Shown: one piece after another, positions 26,647-35,538 of the stretch
Layout of the letters: each line of letters starts with the position of its first letter
Numbering within the stretch: the stretch's first letter is position 1
From: Parapedobacter luteus
GTDB lineage: Bacteria > Bacteroidota > Bacteroidia > Sphingobacteriales > Sphingobacteriaceae
Assembly (NCBI RefSeq): GCF_900168055.1
Contig: NZ_FUYS01000002.1
Span: 496,888 to 560,887 of the forward strand
Direction of reading: 5' to 3'
Length of the DNA: 64,000 nucleotides
Translations under genes and position numbers: made by a program
Notes under the pieces: model-generated
Told to the model about the DNA's origin: nothing
The model's database searches: none
The model's input: only the letters and a program-made list of their open reading frames with translations

Positions 26647-27504
26647 ATGAAAACCATTATCGTAGCTACTGACTTTTCTAAGGAAGCCGAGAATGCCGTG
26701 GACTATGCAGCAGCATTAATCCAACAAATAGGGGGCAAAATTGTACTTTTCAATCTATACGTACCATCTATCCACGTCTCCAATGCGCGGCTTTCTCCGC
26801 AAGCTTTTGATCAATCCGCTAACCGCACCAAGGAACGGTTGGCCAGCCGCGCTGCAGCATTGAGCGATGCCTATGCTATTCCAGTATTGAGTTACCTTAG
26901 CGTGATGGGTGACATGGGCGAGGAAATTGAGCACCTCTTTGCCACCTATGATGCCAGCTTACTGGTCATGGGAATGGCGGCAAAGTCGTTGGAGCAGGAT
27001 TTGCTTGGAAACACGACGACGGCACTGATTCATCAGTTTAAGTTTCCGGTATTGGCTGTTCCATACGGGGCAAAATTTAAGGGTGTCGATCGGATCCTGT
27101 TTGCCTGCGACAACCTGCAGGGAGTCCATCAGGTGATCTTACAGGAGGTCAAAACGTTGGCTTTGGGCATGAAGGCATCGGTGGAGATTTTCCACGTGAA
27201 TAATCAAATCCGGAGGATTCAGGACGAAGGTATCGACGATCAAACAATAGCTGCCTTCGGGGAAGGGTTGGAAGGCGTGACGTATTATTATAAGGATGTA
27301 GCGTCCAATGCGGTAATCAAAGCCATACAAAACGAATTGATTAATATCAATGCCGACCTACTCATTATGTTGCCAAATAAATACGGTTTCTGGGGCTCGC
27401 TTATCCACCGGAGCAAGACACGCATTATGGCATCTGGTTTGTCGATAGCGCTGCTTTCCATTCCCTTGACCCTTGCCAGCAGGAAGGAAAGAACCGACGC
27501 TTAA
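26647..27504 (+). CDS. universal stress protein, tandem UspA domains
   Basis: A 285-residue cytoplasmic protein with two UspA domains: the first starts KTIIVATDFSKEAENAVDYAA and ends near LAVPYGAKF, and the second starts DRILFACDNLQG. The first domain has a VMGM...G-type loop that only partly fits the ATP-binding pattern, so nucleotide binding is uncertain. Monocistronic; the 3' end overlaps the converging redoxin gene by 4 bases. The region before it carries a repeated palindromic motif, which hints at specific regulation. Confidence 0.87.
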   Translation: MKTIIVATDFSKEAENAVDYAAALIQQIGGKIVLFNLYVPSIHVSNARLSPQAFDQSANRTKERLASRAAALSDAYAIPVLSYLSVMGDMGEEIEHLFATYDASLLVMGMAAKSLEQDLLGNTTTALIHQFKFPVLAVPYGAKFKGVDRILFACDNLQGVHQVILQEVKTLALGMKASVEIFHVNNQIRRIQDEGIDDQTIAAFGEGLEGVTYYYKDVASNAVIKAIQNELININADLLIMLPNKYGFWGSLIHRSKTRIMASGLSIALLSIPLTLASRKERTDA

Positions 27505-28124
27505 TTCCGGATAGCGGCAATCACTTTGTCAATATCGCGCTCACCGTCCCAATGGTCTTTCAGCTGGCCGTTATTTCCGTATATATATACGGCCGGGTAC
27601 TGTGACGGAATATGGAATTTGTTGATGAAATCTGCGTTGCGGTCATATAACAATTCTACATTGGCCTTTCCCACCAAGGGTTTTGCATGGGTTTCCAGAA
27701 AGGACGCCATCAAGGCCGGATCGTTCATGGATACAAAGTAAAAATTTGCATCTTTCACTTGATCATAACGTTCGCCAATATGCTTTGCTTCATGCTGGCA
27801 GTGGCCACAGGTTGGATCGAACAGGATAAAGACGATATTCCCCTTCTTGGCGAGATCTTGCTTAGTGAAGCGGATGCCGCTACGGAGCATATAAAACGTA
27901 AAGTCGGGAATGGTCTGTGCGGGCTGGGGCGAAGCGGATGGTGTAGCCGGTTGCGGGGCGGCCGATACCGGATTGACGTCGGTTGCATGTGCCGCAGCGG
28001 AGGCGGCAGCTTGGGTATCTTCTGTTTGCGCTTCAATCGGCTTGGTGCTGTTTCCGCATGAAAGCATAGCCAGCAATAACAGTGTTCCAGTTAATGTCAT
28101 CATGGTATTCTTCGTCGTAGTCAT
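27501..28124 (-). CDS. thioredoxin-fold lipoprotein with CxxC
   Basis: A lipoprotein of about 207 residues; the start at 28124 gives MTTTKNTMMTLTGTLLLLAMLSCGNS with lipobox cysteine in MLSC. An Ala/Pro-rich linker of about 50 residues follows, then a TlpA/redoxin domain whose active site is PTCGHC in FILFDPTCGHCQHE. It is probably anchored in the envelope and acts in thiol-disulfide exchange. Last gene of the yggS-lysC unit; it starts 17 bases after the lysC stop. The association with amino-acid genes looks incidental. Confidence 0.82.
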   Translation of the reverse strand: MTTTKNTMMTLTGTLLLLAMLSCGNSTKPIEAQTEDTQAAASAAAHATDVNPVSAAPQPATPSASPQPAQTIPDFTFYMLRSGIRFTKQDLAKKGNIVFILFDPTCGHCQHEAKHIGERYDQVKDANFYFVSMNDPALMASFLETHAKPLVGKANVELLYDRNADFINKFHIPSQYPAVYIYGNNGQLKDHWDGERDIDKVIAAIRN

Positions 28125-28141
28125 AGCAGCAAAGGTAAGGA

Positions 28142-29410
28142 TTATCCGTCCAGTTTGCGAACCAAAAGCTGACAAGTGTACCGGTCTTTCAGTTCCATGA
28201 TAATCGCTTTGTTGACCAGTACCCGATCTATCGTTTCTTGGTTATAGTGGCGAATGGTAATCAGTTCCAATCCGTTCTGGCATTGTACTTCATATCGGGC
28301 TTTGAGATCATGCAACAGCATGTTGACATTGTCTCCCGTGTCATCCACACTTACCGAGAAATTCACGGCACTGTTGTGCATCATGTTGACTTTGATTTTG
28401 TGTTGATGGAAGCGGCTGAAGATATCGCTCAAATTGTCTTCAACAATGAATGAAAAGTCCTTCGGAAGTATGGAAATCAACACCTGGTTGACCTTAAAAA
28501 TAAATGATGGTACGGGCAGCGGGCCGTCAGTCCCACATATCTGTGTGCCTCCGTTTTCAATGTCTATGAACGACTTGACATAAAGTGGTATATTCTTGTT
28601 TTGTAACGGCTTGATGGTCTTTGGATGGATAACGGTGGCTCCGTAATAAGTCAATTCAATGGCGTCCAGATAAGAAAGCTCGGGGATTAACTGCGTTTCG
28701 TCGAACCATTTGGGATCTGCGTTTAGTACACCTGGTACATCTTTCCAGATCGTTACACTTTCGGCCTCGAGACTCGCTGCAAAAATGGCCGCTGAATAAT
28801 CCGACCCTTCCCGTCCCAACGTGGTCGTGAAGTTTTCCGAAGTTGAGCCGATAAAACCTTGCGTAACAGCAAGCTGGTTTTCAAGCAACTGTGGAAGGTC
28901 CCGTTGGACGCGTTCTCTGGTGACGTGCCAGTCTACTTTCCCTTCGCGATGCGTGTTGTCTGTAGCGATGTAGTCACGGGCATCCAGCCATTTGTTTGCT
29001 ATCCCGATGTGATTTAAATAGTGGCTGACGATGGTGGTAGAAACAAGCTCGCCTACCGACACGATCTGGTCATAAAGGTAATCATATGGATCCGCCGGTG
29101 CTTCTTCCAATATCCATTCGATCTCCACAAAACGATTGGAGACCTCATTGTAGACCGGATGACTGGTGTCGGTAAACAAGGCCCGCACAATCGAAGCATG
29201 ATATTGCTTCGATTGTTCCAACAGGCCGAGTGTATCGTCTTGTTTGTTGAAATAACTTAAGGTTAGTTGCTCCAGCAGGTTCGTGGTCTTACCCATGGCG
29301 GAGACGACAATAAGCAGCTTGCTCGGTTGATAAGCGGCGACGATGCGGCCCAAGTTTACTACGCCTTCGGCGTCTTTGACAGATGCGCCTCCAAATTTGA
29401 ATACTTGCAT
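28142..29410 (-). CDS. lysC: aspartate kinase
   Basis: First enzyme of lysine, threonine, methionine and diaminopimelate synthesis. The 422-residue monofunctional protein has the N-terminal MQVFKFGGASVKDAEGV, the TTLGREGSDYSAAIFA substrate segment, and about 120 C-terminal residues that fit tandem ACT-like regulatory domains. No homoserine dehydrogenase domain is attached. It starts 6 bases after the DUF3298 gene, so it is co-transcribed with it. Feedback control by lysine or threonine is plausible from the ACT region, but the effector cannot be read. Confidence 0.93.
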   Translation of the reverse strand: MQVFKFGGASVKDAEGVVNLGRIVAAYQPSKLLIVVSAMGKTTNLLEQLTLSYFNKQDDTLGLLEQSKQYHASIVRALFTDTSHPVYNEVSNRFVEIEWILEEAPADPYDYLYDQIVSVGELVSTTIVSHYLNHIGIANKWLDARDYIATDNTHREGKVDWHVTRERVQRDLPQLLENQLAVTQGFIGSTSENFTTTLGREGSDYSAAIFAASLEAESVTIWKDVPGVLNADPKWFDETQLIPELSYLDAIELTYYGATVIHPKTIKPLQNKNIPLYVKSFIDIENGGTQICGTDGPLPVPSFIFKVNQVLISILPKDFSFIVEDNLSDIFSRFHQHKIKVNMMHNSAVNFSVSVDDTGDNVNMLLHDLKARYEVQCQNGLELITIRHYNQETIDRVLVNKAIIMELKDRYTCQLLVRKLDG

Positions 29411-29416
29411 TTAAGG

Positions 29417-30217
29417 TTAATGATTTTGCATGTTTAATTCAGCGATGATACGCTTCGCCCGGTTGGTGAGAAGGCGTTCGATTTCACGATAGGGGACGCG
29501 CAATTCCGTTTGACCATCCACGTAAGGCTTAATCTCATAGATATTGTAGAGAAACAGCATGCTGTCCCGCTCTAAGGCAAAGTTATCGGGCAGCCTGAAG
29601 CGTCCTTGATCAAAAAAATACCGGTCTTCAAGCGATTGGTTGACGTCCAGGTTTTCCTGTTTTCTGAAATAACGTTCGGCTACCGCGGCCAATTCGTTTT
29701 GGAAAGTTTTGGCCACAACATCATCCAATCCCAGAAATGAGCGGTCTGTGAGGTCATAATGAACAAAGACGGTAGCATAATTGCCGTGGGCACCACCTGT
29801 ATAACTAGAAGCATTGATTATCAGTTCTAAGTACGACGGTGTGATCCGGTACACTTTGGCATGCGATTCGGAAGTCCATACCCGGGGGAAGGGATCGGAG
29901 GCATGAAAATCGTCAAATTCACTGATGAACGTTTGAGCAGCCCCCTCTACGGTGGCCGTGTCGCTCCCTAAGACCGCTGCCAGGACGAAGCGGTTGACGA
30001 CGGAGTCCTGAAACCTGGGATAGGACACGGTGAAATACGTTGTATCCGTTGTTTCACTGGTCTTGACCAGGTTCGAACTGTATTTTATGTAGTGTTCGTA
30101 TTCGTATTCCAGCGTGTCGGAAGCGGCACTATTGGCTGTCGTTCCCTTCGTATCCGTATGGTTCTGGCATGCACTCAACAGCACTGTGCTGAGTAGATAT
30201 AAGTTACGTAGCTTCAT
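29417..30217 (-). CDS. DUF3298/DUF4163 lipoprotein (RsiV-like fold)
   Basis: A lipoprotein of about 266 residues: the start at 30217 gives MKLRNLYLLSTVLLSACQNH with lipobox LSAC. The segments GGAHGNYATVFVHYDLTDRSFLGLDDV and ELAAVAERYFRKQ are characteristic of DUF3298 domains, which resemble the extracytoplasmic part of anti-sigma factor RsiV. There is no anti-sigma helix, so it is not itself RsiV. The function is unknown. An alternative ATG at 30229 adds four residues. It overlaps the preceding GNAT gene by 14 bases. Confidence 0.82.
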   Translation of the reverse strand: MKLRNLYLLSTVLLSACQNHTDTKGTTANSAASDTLEYEYEHYIKYSSNLVKTSETTDTTYFTVSYPRFQDSVVNRFVLAAVLGSDTATVEGAAQTFISEFDDFHASDPFPRVWTSESHAKVYRITPSYLELIINASSYTGGAHGNYATVFVHYDLTDRSFLGLDDVVAKTFQNELAAVAERYFRKQENLDVNQSLEDRYFFDQGRFRLPDNFALERDSMLFLYNIYEIKPYVDGQTELRVPYREIERLLTNRAKRIIAELNMQNH

Positions 30218-30686
30218 TGATTTTGCCATTATTATTGTTTACTTCCAGTGACACATTGACCCATTCTCCATCAAAAGACGCACCATATTTTTTATAGAAA
30301 TTGATGGCGGGTTCATTCCATTCTAGTACTTGCCATACCATACCGCAATATTGCCGTGCGCGGCATAGTTCTCTGGTCGCATCAAACAATAACCCGCCGA
30401 TACCCTTGCCACGCATCTGCGCCGTGACGATGATGTCTTCAAGATAAAGTCGGCGGCCTTTCCAGGTAGAATAACGGACATAGAAAAGCGACATGCCCAC
30501 CAATTGCCCCGCCACATCGGCTACAAACGCTTCCCATACGGGCACGTCACCAAAGCCGGCATCGATAAATTCCTCCATACTTACGGTCACCTCGTCCGGA
30601 GCGTTTTCGTAAGCTGCCAGCTCCTTGATGAGCTCCAGCATCTGCGGGCAGTCAGCAGCGTTGGCTTTGCGTATCGTGATGTTCAT
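30204..30686 (-). CDS. GNAT acetyltransferase, diamine/spermidine-type
   Basis: A 160-residue acetyltransferase. LYLEDIIVTAQMRGKGIGGLLFD is close to the motif A of spermidine/spermine N1-acetyltransferases, and NEPAINFYKKYGA is the typical motif B. Polyamine or diamine acetylation is a reasonable guess but unproven. The start MNITIRKAN at 30686 gives the usual N-terminus; an ATG at 30710, 4 bases after the yggS stop, would add eight residues and would be well placed for coupling. Part of the minus-strand unit from yggS to the redoxin. Confidence 0.85.
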   Translation of the reverse strand: MNITIRKANAADCPQMLELIKELAAYENAPDEVTVSMEEFIDAGFGDVPVWEAFVADVAGQLVGMSLFYVRYSTWKGRRLYLEDIIVTAQMRGKGIGGLLFDATRELCRARQYCGMVWQVLEWNEPAINFYKKYGASFDGEWVNVSLEVNNNNGKINEAT

Positions 30687-30713
30687 TTTATTTGCCTGCT
30701 TCCCTGCCATTCA

Positions 30714-31379
30714 TCACCGGTTACCGAAGATTGTACTTCCTAACCGCACCATGGTGCTGCCTTGCTCAATTGCAAGTTTGTAGTCAGCCGACATGCCCAT
30801 CGAAAGGGTATCAAAGTGCGCGTCGTCTTTAAAAAAGCTTACCTTTATGCCGTCAAACAAAGACTTTAGCTCATGGAATTCTTCTTTGATTTCCTTCTGA
30901 TTGGGCGTATTTGTAGCGATGCCCATCAACCCTTTAATCCGTATATGCGTTAATTGCGCAAATTCCGTCGATCGCAATAACTCGATGAGCTCTACGTGGT
31001 CAAGCCCAAATTTAGTGTCTTCCGTTGCGATATGTACCTGCAAGAGACAGCCAATGGTACGGTTATATTTTTGAGCCTGCTTGTTTATCTCCTTCAAAAG
31101 CTTCAGGCTGTCTACGGAGTGAATCAAGGTAATGAAAGGCGCTACATATTTCACCTTGTTGCTTTGTAGATGGCCAATAAGATGCCACTCAATATCTTTG
31201 GGCAGCACATCATATTTTGCAACGAGCTCTTGTACCATGTTTTCGCCGAAAGCCCGTTGCCCCGCATGGTAGGCTGTCAATATTTCTTCAGGTGTTTTGG
31301 TTTTTGAAACGGCGACGAGTGCCACATCTAACCGTTTGAGTTCTTCTTGAATCGTTTTTATCTGGTCAGCGATATCCAT
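30714..31379 (-). CDS. YggS-family PLP homeostasis protein
   Basis: A 221-residue fold-type III PLP-binding protein without known catalysis; family members keep vitamin B6 and amino-acid pools balanced. The PLP lysine is in VALVAVSKTKT near residue 26. GENMVQEL, WHLIGHLQSNKVKY, LSMGMSADYKLAIEQGSTMVRLG and the end IFG are all conserved. First gene of a five-gene minus-strand unit (YggS, GNAT, DUF3298, lysC, redoxin). Divergent from the DUF4296 gene. Confidence 0.93.
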   Translation of the reverse strand: MDIADQIKTIQEELKRLDVALVAVSKTKTPEEILTAYHAGQRAFGENMVQELVAKYDVLPKDIEWHLIGHLQSNKVKYVAPFITLIHSVDSLKLLKEINKQAQKYNRTIGCLLQVHIATEDTKFGLDHVELIELLRSTEFAQLTHIRIKGLMGIATNTPNQKEIKEEFHELKSLFDGIKVSFFKDDAHFDTLSMGMSADYKLAIEQGSTMVRLGSTIFGNR

Positions 31380-31453
31380 GAATCCGGCTTTATTTTTGTT
31401 TTTGTTAGCTATCTTTAACGTTTTCCCTCAATGGTTGACGGGTGATTGGCAAA

Positions 31454-31484
31454 TTGCTTTTCATTGGCAATTTGTCTAAGTTTG
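31454..31484 (+). promoter_or_regulatory. complete promoter of the DUF4296-mutS2 unit
   Basis: TTG at 31454-31456, 20 bases, then TAAGTTTG at 31477-31484: both elements and spacing fit the phylum consensus. The leader would be about 60 nt. It points away from yggS. Confidence 0.75.
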
Positions 31485-31548
31485 CACAAAACTACAAAAC
31501 CCGTGGGTTTCCACCAAAAGGGAGGTTGAAGGGGATAGAATAAAAAGA

Positions 31549-32214
31549 ATGCAACGGCTGCTTACCGGAATTACGATTTTGTTTTTGTGCATCTCCTGCG
31601 GGGAGAAAATCCCGGATGGAATCATTCCGTCTAAAAGGATGCCCGATGTACTGTTGGATGTACATTTGGCGGATGGGCAGTTGATGGCCATGCCAATTGA
31701 TTCAGCGCGTGCCTATCGCGACTCCTATTACCAAGCGATTTTCGACCGGTGGGGAATCGATTCAGCCGTGTTTAGACGGAGTGTTGAATATTATTCGACG
31801 CGGCCGCGTATAATGAATGAGCTTTATATAACGGTAGAAAAAAGATTGGAAGCACTTAACCTTGCTGAACAGAAGGCGGTGGAAGAAAAGTACAACCTGC
31901 AGCGGCGGGCAGATTCAATCATTAATGTCAGGCGATTGGATAGCTTGAAACGAATAGCCTTAGACTCACTGGATTTTAAACGCAAGCGCTTTCTGCTTTT
32001 CCTTCACGCTCCGGACAGTATTTATGGAGCACCCCATCCGATCACTCACGAAATGCTCCACGATAGACTATTGGAGTCGATTGGTTTGTCCCAGATGGCC
32101 ATTGAAGGTCAAAATAAGGTCATGCCACGCGGCGAATCTCCAAGGCCTCCCCAGCCCCAGGCAAAATCAACAGAGGCCTCGCCCGTATTGCGGCCAATTG
32201 AAAAGATAAAATGA
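31549..32214 (+). CDS. DUF4296 lipoprotein
   Basis: A 221-residue protein with a short lipoprotein signal (FLCISC, cysteine about 17). It has an N-terminal DUF4296 domain with PDGIIPSKRMPDVLLDVHLADGQL and YQAIFDRWGIDSAVFRRSVEYYS. The C-terminal half is charged and coiled-coil-like, ending in a Pro-rich tail. Function unknown; family members are exported proteins found mainly in Bacteroidota. The stop overlaps the mutS2 start (ATGA, 4 bases), so translation is coupled. Confidence 0.85.
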   Translation: MQRLLTGITILFLCISCGEKIPDGIIPSKRMPDVLLDVHLADGQLMAMPIDSARAYRDSYYQAIFDRWGIDSAVFRRSVEYYSTRPRIMNELYITVEKRLEALNLAEQKAVEEKYNLQRRADSIINVRRLDSLKRIALDSLDFKRKRFLLFLHAPDSIYGAPHPITHEMLHDRLLESIGLSQMAIEGQNKVMPRGESPRPPQPQAKSTEASPVLRPIEKIK

Positions 32215-34592
32215 GCATGATTTACCCAGATAATGCGATCGAGAAGCTTGGTTTTGCCGATATAAAGGCTTTAATCAAAGCAAAATGCCTGAGTGAACCG
32301 GGGATGGAGATGGTCAATAAGATATCGCCACAAACGCGATTTGATCAGGTTGATAAGTTTCTAAGACAGGCTCATGAGTTTAAAGAGCTGCTTATTAATG
32401 ACGCACCACTTCCTGTGGATCACCTCTATCCCATACGACCATTGGCAGAGAAAGCAAGGATTGTCGGTACGTTCTTGGCAGAAGACGAGTTTTTTGCGAT
32501 ATTGCTTTCTCTCAAGACCGTTTTTGCCGTTATCCGGTATTTCAATGAGCGAAGTGGCCAGTATCCCAATCTGGAAGCGTTGTTTGAACACTTGCCCATT
32601 GAGAAGAACATCGTGTCAGCGATTGAGCAGGTCATTGACGCAAAAGGCAGGGTCAAGCCTAATGCCTCGCCCATACTCGCTGAAATTATTTCAGGCATTA
32701 CAAAGGCCGAACAGGAGGCCCGGAAGCGCATCGACCAGGTATTCCGGACTGCACAGCAAAATGGATGGACGGCAGACGGCAATTTGACTGTTCGCGATGG
32801 CCGGTTATGCATTCCCATCCTCGCCGAGAGCAAACGCAAAATAAAGGGCTGGATACACGATGAGTCAGCCACTGGCCAAACGGCTTACATTGAGCCTGAA
32901 GAAGTATTTCATCTGAACAATAAGGTGCGAGATCTTGAATTTGACAAGCGGCGCGAGATTGTTCGTATATTAACCGAGCTAACGGATGAATTGCGGCCTC
33001 ACGTGCCGCTACTGATCGCCTATCACAACCTGTTGAGCAAGGTCGATTTTGTGCGAGCCAAAGCACTGTTTGCCATTGATATCGATGGGCATATGCCCGA
33101 ATTGGGTAAAGATGCTTCTATTTCCCTTGTTGCTGCGCGGCACCCCCTGCTGTTGTTGACGCTACGCGAAAGCCAGCAATCGGTCGTGCCGCTCAATGTA
33201 CATATAGACGATCGGCAGCGCATCATTGTCGTGTCGGGGCCGAATGCGGGCGGGAAGTCCGTATGTATGAAAACCATCGGACTATTGCAGTTGATGGTTC
33301 AGTCGGGGTTACTCATTCCCGCAGATGCCACTTCCAAAGTAGGTATATTCAAGCAACTGTTTGCAGATATTGGGGATGATCAATCCATTGAAAGCGATCT
33401 TAGCACGTATAGTGCTCACCTGTCAAAGATGAAATATTTCTCCGAACACGCTGATGCAAAAACATTGGTACTCATCGATGAGTTTGGCACGGGCACCGAT
33501 CCGCTTTTCGGCGGACCTATTGCGGAGGCCGTACTGGAAGTGCTCAATCGGAAGAAAGTAAGGGGGGTAGTGACCACCCATTATTCCAACCTAAAGGTTT
33601 TCGCCAGTAATACGGAAGGAATCGAAAATGCGTCCATGCTTTTTGACAATGTAGCAATGCGACCACTGTACATTCTGCAAACAGGCAAACCCGGCAGTTC
33701 TTACGCCTTCGAAATCGCCCAGAAAATTGGATTGGGCGAAACCATTTTGCAGGCTGCGAGGCAAAAAATAGGCGACCAACAAAAACGTGTGGATACACTA
33801 TTGGTTGATTTAGAACGCGACAAAAAGGAAGTCTATGAAGCGAAAATTGCTATTGCCCAAAAAGAAAAACAACTCAGCAGGTTAAAGGCGGAGAACGAGC
33901 AATTGCAGGCATATCTGGAAGAAAACAAGAAGACAATTATTAGCAAAGCACGGGAAGAAGCGCGCGACATTATCCGGAATGCCAATAAGCTGGTCGAAAA
34001 TACAATATCAGGCATCAGGGAGAGCCAAGCGGAGAAAACGAAAACCAAGGCGTTGCGCCAACAACTGGATGCAGAATTGCACAAACATACTGAAAGGGCT
34101 AACATACAGCCTAAAGCCAAACAAAATCCCGTCGAAGCGGTTGCTATCAAGGTAGGTGATTGGGTGAAGATATTGGGCACGGACAATGAAGCACAGGTGA
34201 TCAGTATAGCTAAAAATAACGTGGTACTGGCCATGGGCGAATTGCGCACCGTACAGAAGCGGTCAAATGTCATCCGTATAGCCAAGAAGGATGAACCGAC
34301 ACGCTCGCGCCAGCCCCATCAAACCAGGATTGCCGATGACGTGGCCAGTTTCCGGCCTGAGGTCGATGTGCGTGGCATGCGCACGGAAGCAGCACTATAC
34401 GAAATTGAAAAATTTTTAGATAAAGCGGTAATGATGGGCTTCCCGAGCTTGAAAATCGTGCATGGTAAGGGCGACGGGATTTTGCGCAAGTTTATCCGGG
34501 AGTATTTACGCAAGTACGGCGAAGTGACGAGGATGGAGGACGAACACCCGGATAGGGGAGGTGAAGGAATTACATATGCGTATTTAGTCTAA
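32211..34592 (+). CDS. mutS2: MutS2 endonuclease/ribosome-associated ATPase
   Basis: A 793-residue MutS2 with the core and clamp region, Walker A GPNAGGKSV near residue 343, Walker B LVLIDEFGTGTD near 420, a long coiled coil (KKEVYEAKIAIAQKEKQLSRLKAE region) and a C-terminal Smr nuclease domain (VDVRGMRTEAALYEIEKFLD, IVHGKGDGILRKFI). Family members act against recombination and, in some bacteria, on collided ribosomes. Starts at 32211 within the DUF4296 stop; the MgtC-like gene follows after 22 bases. Confidence 0.95.
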   Translation: MSMIYPDNAIEKLGFADIKALIKAKCLSEPGMEMVNKISPQTRFDQVDKFLRQAHEFKELLINDAPLPVDHLYPIRPLAEKARIVGTFLAEDEFFAILLSLKTVFAVIRYFNERSGQYPNLEALFEHLPIEKNIVSAIEQVIDAKGRVKPNASPILAEIISGITKAEQEARKRIDQVFRTAQQNGWTADGNLTVRDGRLCIPILAESKRKIKGWIHDESATGQTAYIEPEEVFHLNNKVRDLEFDKRREIVRILTELTDELRPHVPLLIAYHNLLSKVDFVRAKALFAIDIDGHMPELGKDASISLVAARHPLLLLTLRESQQSVVPLNVHIDDRQRIIVVSGPNAGGKSVCMKTIGLLQLMVQSGLLIPADATSKVGIFKQLFADIGDDQSIESDLSTYSAHLSKMKYFSEHADAKTLVLIDEFGTGTDPLFGGPIAEAVLEVLNRKKVRGVVTTHYSNLKVFASNTEGIENASMLFDNVAMRPLYILQTGKPGSSYAFEIAQKIGLGETILQAARQKIGDQQKRVDTLLVDLERDKKEVYEAKIAIAQKEKQLSRLKAENEQLQAYLEENKKTIISKAREEARDIIRNANKLVENTISGIRESQAEKTKTKALRQQLDAELHKHTERANIQPKAKQNPVEAVAIKVGDWVKILGTDNEAQVISIAKNNVVLAMGELRTVQKRSNVIRIAKKDEPTRSRQPHQTRIADDVASFRPEVDVRGMRTEAALYEIEKFLDKAVMMGFPSLKIVHGKGDGILRKFIREYLRKYGEVTRMEDEHPDRGGEGITYAYLV

Positions 34593-34614
34593 CAGCGGGT
34601 TCACCGAACACAAA

Positions 34615-35259
34615 ATGGAATTTTTGCCTGAAAATAACGATTTGGTTGCTATTGGAGTTTCCGTACTTTCCGGCAGTTTGGTTGGACTGGAGCGGGAATA
34701 CAAAAACAAGTCCGCGGGTTTTCGTACCATTGTATTGATTTGCCTGGGGGCGACAGCTTTTACCATTGCATCGCGCTATGGTGTGGGTAGCGACGACAGG
34801 ATTGCAGCAAACATCATTACCGGTATTGGCTTTATCGGCGCCGGGGTAATCTTTAAAGACAAATTTTCCGTTATGGGGCTGACGACAGCAGCGGTAATTT
34901 GGATGGTAGCGGGTATTGGTATGGCGGCCGGAATTGGATATTATGGGCTTTCACTCTCGCTGTCGGTCATCACGGTTGTCGTGCTCTCGGTTTTCAATAA
35001 AGTGGAAGGGGCCATGGAACGGCTGTTTCTAACCCGTACCCTGTTTATCGTCTTTCAAGACATGGACGTCAACAACCTGGAAGAATTAAAACGACAAATG
35101 GACAAGCATCGTATTAAATATGTACGTAAAACGGTCAGCAAGCGGGCGCGCAGGTTGTCCGTAGTGTTTGAACTCACGGCCGACCGGAAGACCTTACAGC
35201 AATTTAACAATGAGATGATGAATCTCAGTTATGTGGAGGAATTTTATTATAATTCATAA
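34615..35259 (+). CDS. MgtC/SapB family membrane protein
   Basis: A 214-residue protein with four to five hydrophobic helices (GVSVLSGSLVGLEREYKNKSAGFRT, NIITGIGFIGAGVIF, TTAAVIWMVAGIGMAAGIG) followed by a cytoplasmic C-terminal domain of about 75 residues that looks like a small regulatory fold. The N-terminal conserved region is the MgtC signature. MgtC proteins affect Mg/phosphate homeostasis, partly through F-type ATPase, but this member's role is not known. Probably co-transcribed with mutS2. Confidence 0.9.
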   Translation: MEFLPENNDLVAIGVSVLSGSLVGLEREYKNKSAGFRTIVLICLGATAFTIASRYGVGSDDRIAANIITGIGFIGAGVIFKDKFSVMGLTTAAVIWMVAGIGMAAGIGYYGLSLSLSVITVVVLSVFNKVEGAMERLFLTRTLFIVFQDMDVNNLEELKRQMDKHRIKYVRKTVSKRARRLSVVFELTADRKTLQQFNNEMMNLSYVEEFYYNS

Positions 35260-35409
35260 CAGCTAAGCGCGGCGGCTAAAAATGGTGGCAAAATTTGCTC
35301 TTTTTGTCAGAGTTTTAATCTTAACAAGCGGACCTCGTCCTATTTTTTTATGTGAATTAGCCAAAACTCACGTATTCTGAACGATTTTTCCTGTTTTTAT
35401 TCTACTTTA

Positions 35410-35495
35410 TTGTTAACATGGATATTTTTGTATGTTATGTTAATGTTTTGTTAACATGATTATGTGCTAAAATTAAGATAGACTTTTTACTTTTG
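35410..35495 (+). promoter_or_regulatory. promoter and paired palindromes upstream of the TonB receptor
   Basis: TACTTTTG at 35488-35495 is an exact -7 element with a leader of about 40 nt. Upstream, TTGTTAACATG occurs twice, at 35410 and 35448. Each copy contains the palindrome TGTTAACA and the copies are 38 bp apart. Their position, roughly 47 and 85 bases upstream of the likely transcription start, suits an activator-binding pair. No consensus TTG is at the -33 distance, which would fit activator dependence. The remaining 35260-35409 is AT-rich without recognised features. Confidence 0.5.
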
Positions 35496-35538
35496 CTTAA
35501 AAATAAAGCAATTAGTTGTTTACCCAAAAACAAATCAC

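Noticed and set aside
30060-30080. A GGTTCGAA sequence resembling a tRNA T-loop
   Set aside because: It lies inside the DUF3298 coding sequence and no acceptor stem or anticodon arm can be drawn around it. No other tRNA candidate was found.
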